From positions 62,001 through 126,000 of the forward strand of contig NZ_JAAVUV010000005.1 in NCBI RefSeq assembly GCF_018449635.1: 64,000 nucleotides of DNA, given 5' to 3'. The DNA is from Caballeronia sp. dw_276 (GTDB taxonomy: Bacteria > Pseudomonadota > Gammaproteobacteria > Burkholderiales > Burkholderiaceae). Positions 33,937 through 42,232 of this stretch are shown piece by piece. Each line of letters starts with the position of its first letter. Position 1 is the stretch's first letter. The notes under the pieces were generated by a model. That model saw nothing but the letters and a program-made list of their open reading frames with translations, was not told where the DNA came from and searched no databases. The translations under genes were made by a program, and so were the position numbers.

Positions 33937-36153
33937 ATGCTTCCAAACAAACAGCAACCGCTTCGCGTCCGGCCGGTGTCCGCTGCCGTGCGTTACGTCT
34001 TCCTTCGCGCGGCAATGCCGCTGGCTATTAGTGTTGCGGGAAATGCGTATGCACAAAGCGCCCCGACGGCAGACTCCGCCGACAAGACCCTGCCTGCGGT
34101 GAAAGTTCAGGGCACAGCAGAAGCGCTCCCCGGCGACTTTGCGCCGACGTATAGCGGCGGTCAGGTTGCACGCGGCGCGAGTTTCGGCGTACTGGGCGAC
34201 CAGAAAATGATCGACGTGCCGTTCAGCATGACCACGTACACCTCGAAGCTGATTGAAGACCAGCAGGCCCGCACCCTCGCCGACGTCCTCGACAACGACC
34301 CGTCCGTGCGTTCCGGACTCGGGTTCGGCAACCAGTCACAGGTGTTCGTGATCCGCGGCTTCGTGCTCAACGGTGACGACATCTCGCTCAACGGTCTTTA
34401 CGGCATTACGCCGCGTCAGCTCGTGGCGACAGAAACGCTCGAACGCGTTGACGTCTTCAAGGGCGCAAATGCCTTCCTGAGCGGTGCATCGCCGACGGGC
34501 TCCGCCATTGGCGGCGGCGTGAACCTCGAATTGAAGCGCGCCGACGACAAACCCCTGACCCGCGTAACCGTTGAAGGCACGGCTTCCGGCGAACTCGGAA
34601 CGCATGTCGATGTGGGCCGCCGTTTTGGCAGCGAAGGACAATTCGGTGTGCGGGTGAACAGCTTCGTGCGCGACGGCGAAACCAGTGTCGACGATGAACA
34701 CAAGCGCAGCACGGCCACGTCCGTGTCGCTGGATTATCGCGGTGACAAGTTGCGTCTCTACGGCGATTTCCTTTATCAGCGCGAACGTGTAAACGAAGGC
34801 CGTCCGACGGTTAACCTGAGCGGCACGGACATCGTGATTCCAGCGGTCCCTTCCGCGACGCATAACTATGCGCAGCCCTGGTCGTACACCGCGCTCGAAG
34901 ACACCGTGGGTATTGCGCGCGCGGAATACGACTTCATGCCGGGTTGGACCGCGTACGTGGCAGGTGGCGTGCATCACGCGAACGAGCACGGCGATTATTC
35001 ATCGCCGAACTTCAACGGCGATACTGGATTGACCACGGCGTTTCGCCTCGGCGTGCCGCGCAAGACCGATGCATATTCGACTGAAGGCGGCGTTCGCGGG
35101 CGCTTCAGCACCGGCCCTGTTTCGCATTTCGTGACCCTGGGCGGATCGCTCACGAGTATTGAAGACCGTTCGGCTTTCGACTTCTCGAACACGTACAACA
35201 CGGACCTCTACAACACGCCGCAAGTGCCGCGCCCCGGAGCGAGCCCGGTCGGCAATTTCGCCGATCCGTTCGTCACCGATCGCGTGCTGATCCGAAGCGT
35301 GGCGGTATCGGATACGCTGGGCTTCTTGAACGATCGCGTGCTGTTCACGCTCGGCGCCCGCCGCCAGGAACTGCACCAGAACAACTACGACACGGGCACT
35401 GGCACGCTCACGTCTTCGTACAATGATTCCATCACCACGCCGATTCTCGGGCTCGTGATCAAGCCCTGGCAAAACGTCGCGTTCTTCGCCAATCGCAGCG
35501 AAGCGTTGGCGCAAGGCAAACCGGCGCCGTCGACGGCATCCAACTTCGGCACGAACCTGGCGCCCTCGCGCTCGAAGCAATACGAAGTCGGCGTCAAATA
35601 CGATACGAATCACTTCGGTTCGACCTTCTCCGCTTACCAGATCGAAGAACCGAGTGCGTACACGAATGGCGACAACATCTTTGCAGCGAACGGGCGCGAA
35701 CGGCATCGCGGGCTCGAGGCGTCGATCACGGGCGAGCCGTACAAGGGCGTTCGATTGCTGGCGGGCGCTTCCTATATCCAGGCTGAATTGCTCGACACCG
35801 CCGGCGGCCTGACCGACGGCAACCGTCCAACCGGCGTACCCGCATTCCTGTTCAATCTCGGCGCGGAATACGACCTGCCGATGGTCCCCGGCCTGACGTT
35901 CACGGCACGTTACCTGCACACGGGCAAGCAATACTTCGATGTCGCCAATACGGCATCGATTTCATCGTGGAACCGCTTCGATCTCGGCGCGCGTTACGCG
36001 ACCAATGTGTTCCACAAGAACACGACTTTCCGTGTCAGCGTTCTGAACGTGGCGAACAAGGCATACTGGGAATCGGCTGCGACATCGGGTCAAGGGTACT
36101 TGACGCAAGGCGCGCCGCGCACGTTCCTGTTCTCGATGACGACGGACTTTTAA
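33937..36153 (+). CDS. TonB-dependent siderophore receptor
   Basis: 738 residues, outer-membrane beta-barrel. After a signal peptide (ending near AYAQS) comes the plug domain (QVFVIRGFVLNGDD; ETLERVDVFKGANAFLSG) and a 22-strand barrel ending in Phe (FLFSMTTDF). No N-terminal signalling (STN) domain, so no sigma-factor cross-talk is expected. It imports a ferric siderophore. The start at 33937 is chosen for the signal peptide; the frame is open to 33805. Faces the PepSY / DUF3649 / DUF3325 genes, with a shared Fur-type signal on both sides. Confidence 0.85.
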   Translation: MLPNKQQPLRVRPVSAAVRYVFLRAAMPLAISVAGNAYAQSAPTADSADKTLPAVKVQGTAEALPGDFAPTYSGGQVARGASFGVLGDQKMIDVPFSMTTYTSKLIEDQQARTLADVLDNDPSVRSGLGFGNQSQVFVIRGFVLNGDDISLNGLYGITPRQLVATETLERVDVFKGANAFLSGASPTGSAIGGGVNLELKRADDKPLTRVTVEGTASGELGTHVDVGRRFGSEGQFGVRVNSFVRDGETSVDDEHKRSTATSVSLDYRGDKLRLYGDFLYQRERVNEGRPTVNLSGTDIVIPAVPSATHNYAQPWSYTALEDTVGIARAEYDFMPGWTAYVAGGVHHANEHGDYSSPNFNGDTGLTTAFRLGVPRKTDAYSTEGGVRGRFSTGPVSHFVTLGGSLTSIEDRSAFDFSNTYNTDLYNTPQVPRPGASPVGNFADPFVTDRVLIRSVAVSDTLGFLNDRVLFTLGARRQELHQNNYDTGTGTLTSSYNDSITTPILGLVIKPWQNVAFFANRSEALAQGKPAPSTASNFGTNLAPSRSKQYEVGVKYDTNHFGSTFSAYQIEEPSAYTNGDNIFAANGRERHRGLEASITGEPYKGVRLLAGASYIQAELLDTAGGLTDGNRPTGVPAFLFNLGAEYDLPMVPGLTFTARYLHTGKQYFDVANTASISSWNRFDLGARYATNVFHKNTTFRVSVLNVANKAYWESAATSGQGYLTQGAPRTFLFSMTTDF

Positions 36154-36177
36154 GGCGGTTCTGGTCTTGTGTTTTGA

Positions 36178-36213
36178 AGCGCCGGCGATAGATTTTCGCC
36201 GGCGCTTTTTTTA
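36178..36213 (+). terminator. Rho-independent terminator after the TonB receptor gene
   Basis: AGCGCCGGCGA (36178-36188) pairs perfectly with TCGCCGGCGCT (36196-36206) around 7 bases and is followed by seven T. Lies 25 bases after the receptor stop and just before the stop of the convergent PepSY gene. Confidence 0.9.
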
Positions 36214-36218
36214 TTGGC

Positions 36219-37817
36219 TTACGCGTTTTGTTCACTGCGCGCCGGTTGCCGCCAAACGCTATCCCGCGCACCGGTTCTGACTCGCCGCGCCGTCACCCGC
36301 AACATCCACCCAAAACACGCCGCAGCAATCAGCGCGCAAATATCGACGCCAACGGTGGCAGATTCAAACCACATTCCCGTCGATGGAAGCAGCCATCCAA
36401 TCGCCGATGCCGCCGGCACGAGCAAGGTCGCGAACGTGGTCAGCGCCAGAAGATCGACCGATCCGCGCGCCCCGCCGCGTAGGAACGCCCAGCCAATGCT
36501 GGCAAGAAAGACCGTGTAGTAGATCCGCGCATGCCAGGCCGGCAGATCGGCAACCCGTCCGCTTAACAATTTGCCGGCGGCGAGCGTCGCGGAAATGCCT
36601 GCCACGCAACCGAGCGTCACGCCGACCGTCAGCGCGGCCATGAAATACGTGGCCGCCCGCTGCTTGACCACGATGCTTTCGCCACGGCGTTCGGCCTTGC
36701 GGCGGCTTTCGATCCAGAGCAAGTTGCCCGAATAAAAGAGGAAAGCGCCACCGAGTCCCAGGAAGAAATAAGCCCATTGAATCGTCCCGCCGCCATAACT
36801 GCCGAAATGCAGCGCAAAGAAGGCGCTGGTGGCGGCGGACCACGCGGTGCCATCGGCGCCGGGCAGGAATTGGGCATTCAGGAAACGGCCGGTCACGGGA
36901 TCAAGCAACGCGAAACCCCCGCTGCGAGCCAGATAACGCGGATCGTCACCCGCGACGAACACGGTCGCGCCCGGTTCCCCAGCGCCCCGATAACTCAGCT
37001 CGGCCGGCTCGAACACCGGCGCACGCTGTTTCACGGCGGCCAGGATTTGCTCGGGCGGAAGCAATCTGGTGGGATCAACGCCGGGCACGATTGGCGCCTT
37101 CGCGAAATACGGGTTCTGCGCTTTGATGGTGGCATCAAGCGTGCCGCCGTAGATCACCCGGTCCTGTACCGGAAAGATGTAATCGTTCAACCCGAACGCG
37201 ACGACCGATAAAGCCATCACCACATGGAACGGCAAGCTCAAGATGCCGACCACGTTGTGCGCATCGAGCCACATCCGCTTGAGGTTCTTGCCCACGCGCA
37301 CCACGAAGAGATCCTTGATGAGGCTCGGCAACAGCACGATCACGCCCGATACCAGCGCGAGCCCGTACACAAGCGAGACCACGCCCATTACGCCCATGCC
37401 GACATCGAAACCGCCGGGAATACCGGCCGTCATGTGCAGGATATCGATAAACCTCGCGGCGTCCGACAGCCCGCGGGTATGCGTCTCCAGGTGGCCGTCG
37501 GTATCGAGCGTGGCGGAAACGCGCTGCGGTTTGCCGCGCTCGCGCCACGACAAACTGGCGCGCCCTTCAGGTTCGAGCCGCAACGTGAACTGCCGCCGCG
37601 CAGCGGGAAAAGCCGCCAGCGTCTGTTGAATGACCAATGGCGCCTGCGACATCGGAAACACTTGTGTGCGGGTGACGGGCGGCGTGACCCACGCGTCGAG
37701 CGCGTCTTTGAACATGGTCACCGCGCCCGCATAGAACGCAATAAAAAGCGCCAGTCCGGCAATGATGCCTGTCCACGTATGGACCGTCTTGTAGACGCGA
37801 ATGACGTCGCTGCGCAT
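36219..37817 (-). CDS. PepSY-associated membrane protein (putative ferric-siderophore reductase)
   Basis: 532 residues. Starts with a membrane segment (VHTWTGIIAGLALFIAFYAGAV) typical of the PepSY_TM family, has a large periplasmic region between segments 1 and 2, and further segments in the C-terminal half. Family members beside TonB receptors are thought to reduce ferric siderophores at the inner membrane; the histidines in the membrane segments suit haem binding. Third gene after DUF3325 and DUF3649; converges on the receptor gene. Confidence 0.8.
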   Translation of the reverse strand: MRSDVIRVYKTVHTWTGIIAGLALFIAFYAGAVTMFKDALDAWVTPPVTRTQVFPMSQAPLVIQQTLAAFPAARRQFTLRLEPEGRASLSWRERGKPQRVSATLDTDGHLETHTRGLSDAARFIDILHMTAGIPGGFDVGMGVMGVVSLVYGLALVSGVIVLLPSLIKDLFVVRVGKNLKRMWLDAHNVVGILSLPFHVVMALSVVAFGLNDYIFPVQDRVIYGGTLDATIKAQNPYFAKAPIVPGVDPTRLLPPEQILAAVKQRAPVFEPAELSYRGAGEPGATVFVAGDDPRYLARSGGFALLDPVTGRFLNAQFLPGADGTAWSAATSAFFALHFGSYGGGTIQWAYFFLGLGGAFLFYSGNLLWIESRRKAERRGESIVVKQRAATYFMAALTVGVTLGCVAGISATLAAGKLLSGRVADLPAWHARIYYTVFLASIGWAFLRGGARGSVDLLALTTFATLLVPAASAIGWLLPSTGMWFESATVGVDICALIAAACFGWMLRVTARRVRTGARDSVWRQPARSEQNA

Positions 37818-37827
37818 GCTTTCTCAG

Positions 37828-38148
37828 TTAGCGAACAATGAAATGACGAGCCAATGCAAGCATCGCGAAACCGAGCGCATTGGCGCCGCCGAGCCACAGC
37901 CACGCGCGCAGTCCGCTGCGAAACACGAAGCTCACGCTCATCGCGCCGATCCACACGGGCGGCACGAGCCACATTGCGACCTGGAATTTGTTTTGGGCAT
38001 CGAGCGGACCGGGCGTGAGGCAGGCGAGCAACCCGCTCGCGGCGATCCCCAACCCGAATCCGCCGGCAGCTCCCGCCAGCGTCTTGAGCGTCCAATCGCG
38101 CGATGTGACTTCGACTTTCTTGCCGGACCGGCCAGTCTTCGAAGTCAC
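37828..38148 (-). CDS. DUF3649-type iron-uptake membrane protein
   Basis: 106 residues with about three membrane segments (AGAAGGFGLGIAASGLLACL; KFQVAMWLVPPVWIGAMSVSFV; GANALGFAMLAL). The start is GTG at 38148, overlapping the DUF3325 stop as GTGA; it has no strong ribosome site, so translation probably depends on coupling. The reading frame is open further upstream, but that part is a shadow of DUF3325. Small proteins of this family recur between TonB receptors and PepSY genes; the molecular role is unknown. Confidence 0.65.
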   Translation of the reverse strand: MTSKTGRSGKKVEVTSRDWTLKTLAGAAGGFGLGIAASGLLACLTPGPLDAQNKFQVAMWLVPPVWIGAMSVSFVFRSGLRAWLWLGGANALGFAMLALARHFIVR

Positions 38149-38456
38149 CGCGACGCGTCCGGCGAATGAGGCTGAGACGGCGACCGCGCGATCATTACGG
38201 CAATAACCACGCCTATAAATGGACACGCCGTCAGGCACGCCATGGCCGCAGTGAACACGACGGCAAGCGACGTAGCGGGATTCAGCCCGCCCGCCCCGAT
38301 CACAATCGCCGCGCACATGAACACGGCCGAAAGCGTCCTGCAAAGCCGGGGCGCAAGCGGCGCGCTCAGCCAGCGCTGCCCGGGCGCGGCAAGGTAGAAC
38401 AACAGGGAACCGGCGATCGCGAACACAACGGATGCCGGCATGAAAAAGTCATGCAT
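38145..38456 (-). CDS. DUF3325-type iron-uptake membrane protein
   Basis: 103 residues with about three membrane segments; the start at 38456 gives MHDFFMPASVVFAIAGSLLFY, typical of DUF3325. First gene of the PepSY operon, 54 bases downstream of a Fur-box-like site. Members are found only in iron-uptake cassettes and have no known biochemical role. Confidence 0.7.
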   Translation of the reverse strand: MHDFFMPASVVFAIAGSLLFYLAAPGQRWLSAPLAPRLCRTLSAVFMCAAIVIGAGGLNPATSLAVVFTAAMACLTACPFIGVVIAVMIARSPSQPHSPDASR

Positions 38457-38510
38457 CGATATAAAGCGCGCGCTCGTCCTGCCCGGGACGAGTATCGCGG
38501 GTCTGGATAC

Positions 38511-38529
38511 GTTATTGAGAATCATTATC
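38511..38529 (-). promoter_or_regulatory. Fur box upstream of the DUF3325-DUF3649-PepSY operon
   Basis: On the minus strand the site reads GATAATGATTCTCAATAAC, matching the 19-base Fur consensus at 15 positions by my count. Its location ahead of DUF3325 supports iron repression of the operon, mirroring the receptor promoter at 33761. Confidence 0.7.
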
Positions 38530-38591
38530 ATACAGAATTTTGAGATTCCCCGTATCCGTTGCTCGTCGAACAACCGTTGGGGCAATGCAAA

Positions 38592-38613
38592 CGGCCCGCC
38601 TGAAGGCGGGCCG
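38592..38613 (-). terminator. Hairpin, probable terminator for the 36-residue gene
   Basis: CGGCCCGCC (38592-38600) and GGCGGGCCG (38605-38613) form a perfect 9-base stem with a 4-base loop. On the minus strand it is followed by TTTGC, a short T run, so termination may be only partial. It lies between the small lysine-rich gene and the Fur-controlled operon. Confidence 0.45.
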
Positions 38614-38729
38614 CTGGAGTTCGAAACGCTGCTACAACGTGATGTCTGGAGCTCCCATGCCGGATGATCTTGTACCGGACCATCGGCTAAATTTCTGATG
38701 CCTACATAGTCACCGCGTGCTCGTTGCGC

Positions 38730-38840
38730 TTACTGCCGCTTGGTCGCCTCCTTCTTCAGCTTCTTTGCCTCTTTCTTTTCCTTCGGCGATTTGAGGGCGA
38801 CCTTTTTCTCGGTTTTCTTTGCGTCCTGGGCTTTACTCAT
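38730..38840 (-). CDS. 36-residue lysine-rich small protein
   Basis: A short reading frame with strong start signals: GGAG lies 6 bases before the ATG at 38840. It encodes 36 residues, 14 of them Lys, with alternating Lys, Glu and Ala (it begins MSKAQDAKKTEKKVALK and ends in ATKRQ). The composition suggests a soluble, highly charged helix that could bind nucleic acid or ribosomes. No family is recognised with certainty. Its size means routine gene calling could miss it. Confidence 0.6.
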   Translation of the reverse strand: MSKAQDAKKTEKKVALKSPKEKKEAKKLKKEATKRQ

Positions 38841-38906
38841 AATGTGCTCCGTGGTTGACCTTAAATTATTGCCTGGGCGTTACCCCAGGCTGGCTGTGAG
38901 CCTTTG

Positions 38907-39176
38907 TTAATCGATCCGTGAACGCAGTTCTTCCGCGCTCACAAGCAGCGCCTGATAGCCAGAGCGCGCGTGCTCTGGCAAATCCGGATCGCCGATAAGC
39001 GTCCCCAGCGTTTCGATCACGCTGTACAAAATCCCTTTCGCAGCCTTGGCGGCCAGCACGCCCGATGAATACGAACTGTCGACGTGGCTGATCGCGGCAT
39101 CGAAATGATCCTGCTCGGGCGGTTCATTGACGTTGACCGAGGGCGTGACGCGGTCTTCTGTCGGGTTGGGTTCCAT
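38907..39176 (-). CDS. Small hypothetical protein
   Basis: 89 residues, acidic N-terminal half and a helical C-terminal half with SYSSGVLAAKAAKGILYSVIE. The start at 39176 has GAGAGGT about 8 bases upstream. Resembles small Burkholderia/Pseudomonas hypothetical proteins (perhaps DUF3077), a weak recognition. Same strand as the 36-residue gene, 66 bases upstream of it, so they may share a transcript. Confidence 0.55.
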   Translation of the reverse strand: MEPNPTEDRVTPSVNVNEPPEQDHFDAAISHVDSSYSSGVLAAKAAKGILYSVIETLGTLIGDPDLPEHARSGYQALLVSAEELRSRID

Positions 39177-39225
39177 GATGATCGACCTCTCTGGTTGATA
39201 CATAACTACAGCGCTACGTACGATA

Positions 39226-40365
39226 TCAGTCCGTCACCGGCTGGATCATATGCACGCGACGTTCCACCGCAGGTTCCCGAAGCGGCGCACCACAGTCAGT
39301 CAGCAGCGAGCGAAGTTCGAGAATGACCGGAAACACCTCGTGATTATGATCGGCGCCCTGCCGGTCGTGTGCTTCCTGCTCGCGCTCCACGATCCAACGG
39401 TCTTCCTTGAAGATACGCTCGGTGAACCACACCAGCAACGGCCAGGCGGCATCGAGAATTCCCGGAATCTTCGGCCGCCGGATCGACAACAATCCGAACG
39501 TACGGTTCGTACGCTGCTCGGCGTCGAGCGGCACGTACGCAATCCACAGATCCATCACCATGGTCTGGTCCTTCGTGCGGATCCGCAGCGTCTGGTACGG
39601 ATATTCCGTACGGATCGTCATCACATCCTTGTTGTTCTCGTCGGGCTTCGTGCCGCGTTTCTGGCTGAATACGAGCGCTTCGCCAATCGGCTGCTTGCCC
39701 TCTTCGCGCGCGAACGTGTAGTTCACTTCGACCCAGTCTTCGCCCCGGCTGCGCCCGACCGAACGCGCCTTCATCTGACCCATCTGCTTGCGATGCAGAA
39801 ACTGATGGTTCATGTCCATCAGGTTTTCGTGCATGAAGGTGTAATGGCACTTCACCTCGCGGCCGAAGCGGCGGGTTTTATAGGCTTTATCGCCGACGGA
39901 ACCAAGCGCCGGGAACGGCACGGTTTCAGCCAGCAGCGGATCGCCCGGAAAAATGAAGATCAGTCCGGCTTCCTCGCGGCACGGGTACGAACGCACGCCG
40001 TTGGGCAGACGCTCGCGTCCGAGATATGGAACGTCGATACATTTGCCCGAACAGTCGTACGTCCAGCCGTGATAACAGCATCGGATGGATTCGCCGTCGA
40101 CCACGCCCGCATGCAACGGCACTTGCCGATGCGCGCAGCGGTCTTCCAGCGCGAACACCTTGTCGCTTTCGGTACGGACCAGCACGACGGGGTCGCCGGC
40201 AAACTTCACGCCATGCGCCTTGCCGCGCTTGACCTCGCGCGACCACGCAACGGGATACCAGTGATCGGGGTTGATATCGACGCGACGCAGGTCGCGCGGC
40301 GTTTTTTGAGGTTGTTCGGCGGGCGTGCCGCTCGTGACGGCTTCCTGCTGCAGCGCTACATGCAT
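39226..40365 (-). CDS. Rieske-type aromatic ring-hydroxylating oxygenase, alpha subunit
   Basis: 379 residues. The Rieske [2Fe-2S] site is CAHRQVPLHAG followed by CCYHGW (CxH and CxxH). The catalytic mononuclear iron site is in ENLMDMNHQFLH (2-His, 1-carboxylate pattern). GGAGG lies 8 bases before the ATG at 40365. No reductase, ferredoxin or beta subunit gene is adjacent, so it must borrow an electron-transfer partner, as several single-component-type oxygenases do. The substrate is unknown. Confidence 0.85.
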   Translation of the reverse strand: MHVALQQEAVTSGTPAEQPQKTPRDLRRVDINPDHWYPVAWSREVKRGKAHGVKFAGDPVVLVRTESDKVFALEDRCAHRQVPLHAGVVDGESIRCCYHGWTYDCSGKCIDVPYLGRERLPNGVRSYPCREEAGLIFIFPGDPLLAETVPFPALGSVGDKAYKTRRFGREVKCHYTFMHENLMDMNHQFLHRKQMGQMKARSVGRSRGEDWVEVNYTFAREEGKQPIGEALVFSQKRGTKPDENNKDVMTIRTEYPYQTLRIRTKDQTMVMDLWIAYVPLDAEQRTNRTFGLLSIRRPKIPGILDAAWPLLVWFTERIFKEDRWIVEREQEAHDRQGADHNHEVFPVILELRSLLTDCGAPLREPAVERRVHMIQPVTD

Positions 40366-40400
40366 GTACGATGCCTCCGCTTGAGGGTATCGGCGAAAAA

Positions 40401-40419
40401 TCGGCTAAAGATAAGCCGA
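40401..40419. promoter_or_regulatory. Inverted repeat upstream of the Rieske oxygenase gene
   Basis: TCGGCT (40401-40406) and AGCCGA (40414-40419) around 7 bases, 35 bases upstream of the oxygenase start. Could be an operator. The rest of the 221-base gap up to 40586 shows nothing clear. Confidence 0.25.
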
Positions 40420-40586
40420 AATTGGCGAAAAGATGTTTTGGGGAGACGATGCAACCTACGGGTCTACCGCAGTCTACACGCGAGAGGCCATTTGAGGCGC
40501 AAACGCGCCATCCTTAAAGTTCGGCGAAGGCGTGCGGGGCGGGCATCGGAGCAGAAAATTTTGCGGATTTTCCCCGATAAACCAGC

Positions 40587-41213
40587 CTAGATCCGCGCCC
40601 GCCTGAACACGAGGCTGAAGTTGTTGGCAGGCATGGACACAGTTTCTTCCATCGTCAGACCCGCGCGGCGGCCCAGTTCCACCACGTCCTCCATATTGCG
40701 CACGCCCCAATCGGGATTGGTCGCGCGAAGCTGGGCATCGAAAGCTTCGTTTGACGGCGCCGTGTGCGCGCCGTCGCGTTTGTACGGTCCGTAGAGGAAC
40801 AGCACGCCGCCGTTGGTCAGCCGTTCGCCGGCGCCACGGAACAGCGCTTCGGCCGCCGCCCACGGCGCAATGTGGATCATGTTGATGCAGACTATCCCCG
40901 CGAGCGAGTCCGGCACGGGCCATGGCGTGGCTCGCACATCCAGCGCGACCGGCGTGTTCAGATTGGCGAGCGCGGCGTGGGCCCGCCATGCCTCGATGGA
41001 CGCAAGCGACTTCTCGTCCGGGTCACTCGGCTGCCACGTGATGTCCGGCAGCGCCGCGGCGACATGCACCGCGTGCTGACCAGTGCCACTCGCAATCTCG
41101 AGAACGATTCCGCTCTTCGGCAACACGCGCACGAGGACATCGCGGATCACATCGCGATTACGTGTGGCAGCCGGCGCAATACGGCGCAGGCTGTCGGGAC
41201 GATCAGTGCTCAA
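40587..41213 (-). CDS. DUF938 family SAM-dependent methyltransferase-like protein
   Basis: 208 residues. The methyltransferase motif I appears as VLEIASGTGQHAVHVA, and the beginning APAATRNRDVIRDVL matches DUF938. The start is TTG at 41213, with GGAG 7 bases upstream; an ATG at 41220 sits directly on that site in another frame and gives only five codons. Family members are widespread in proteobacteria, with no established substrate. Divergent from the ankyrin gene. Confidence 0.75.
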   Translation of the reverse strand: MSTDRPDSLRRIAPAATRNRDVIRDVLVRVLPKSGIVLEIASGTGQHAVHVAAALPDITWQPSDPDEKSLASIEAWRAHAALANLNTPVALDVRATPWPVPDSLAGIVCINMIHIAPWAAAEALFRGAGERLTNGGVLFLYGPYKRDGAHTAPSNEAFDAQLRATNPDWGVRNMEDVVELGRRAGLTMEETVSMPANNFSLVFRRARI

Positions 41214-41489
41214 GGCGCATCTCCAGGTGAAGTGGTGGCGAGCGTAAGCGCGCGATTAGCGCGGGTCAAGGGAAGATCGGCGTCGACCAAAAGCGGTATC
41301 GCGGACGCCCAGCTTGGCGCGGCCCGAATCCTGCTTCCTCGTGCGGCCCTCGATCAAACCTGTGTATCCTGACGCACTTGAACGCCGGCATCGTGCACAA
41401 GCATCCGAAATCCGGAAGACCGCCCCGGCCCAGGCCATGCGCAACAAGCCCCGGCGCGACTTGGTCCACCCCACTCCATGGAGCCTTTC

Positions 41490-42056
41490 ATGCCAACCGA
41501 TACCCCTTCCGGCGAGCAAAAGCCGAACCAGGAGACGATGAGCGAAGAACTCATCAACTTCGCGGCCGAAGTCTTCGATACCGCCCGCCGCGGCGACGCC
41601 GCCATGCTCGACGCTTTGCTGCACAAGGGCCTGCCGCCCAACATGCGTAACGACAAGGGCGACACGCTCGTGATGCTCGCGAGCTATCACGGCCACGCCG
41701 ACGCCGTGCGTGTCCTGCTGCAGCATAAAGCCGATCCGAACCTGCGCAACGACAACGGCCAGACGCCGATTGCGGGCGCGGCGTTCAAGGGTTACAAGCC
41801 GGTCATCGAAGCCTTGCTGGAACATGGCGCCGACGTGGAAGGCGCATCGCCCGATGGCCGCACGGCGCTGATGATCGCGGCCATGTTCAATCGCGTCGAA
41901 ATGGTCGAATTCCTGATTGCGCACGGCGCGAATCCGGACGCCAAGGACGCAAATGGCTTTACCGCACGCGACGCTGCCGCGAAAATGGGCGCCCCCGACA
42001 CGGTTGCGCGGCTCGCCGAGGCGACCGAAGCGAAGTCGCGACCGTCGGGCGTCTGA
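41490..42056 (+). CDS. Ankyrin-repeat protein
   Basis: 188 residues. Four ankyrin-type repeats span about residues 25-165 (NMRNDKGDTLVMLASYHGHADAV, then NLRNDNGQTPIAGAAFKGYK, and others). The start at 41490 has GGAG 6 bases upstream. No signal peptide, so probably cytoplasmic and used for protein-protein contact. Its neighbours give no clue to a partner. Confidence 0.8.
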   Translation: MPTDTPSGEQKPNQETMSEELINFAAEVFDTARRGDAAMLDALLHKGLPPNMRNDKGDTLVMLASYHGHADAVRVLLQHKADPNLRNDNGQTPIAGAAFKGYKPVIEALLEHGADVEGASPDGRTALMIAAMFNRVEMVEFLIAHGANPDAKDANGFTARDAAAKMGAPDTVARLAEATEAKSRPSGV

Positions 42057-42232
42057 CCTTCCGAGTCAGCACATACCGATAAACCCGCGCCATCGATGAT
42101 CTGGATCGGCGGCGCACGACTCTTTTGAAGGCGATCCGGCAACATGGAGCTCTTGTGATGAGTGGTGGCTTACTGCAGGGCTTACCTCGGGGCGGCCTTC
42201 CGCCACGAGCGTATGACTGGCACTGGCGCGCA

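Noticed and set aside
38149..38343. N-terminal extension of the DUF3649 frame
   Set aside because: The extra residues overlap DUF3325 and are Cys/Arg-rich; the GTG at 38148 gives the GTGA coupling and a normal membrane protein.
39250..40590. 446-codon plus-strand open frame
   Set aside because: Antisense to the Rieske oxygenase with its intact iron motifs; no family features of its own.
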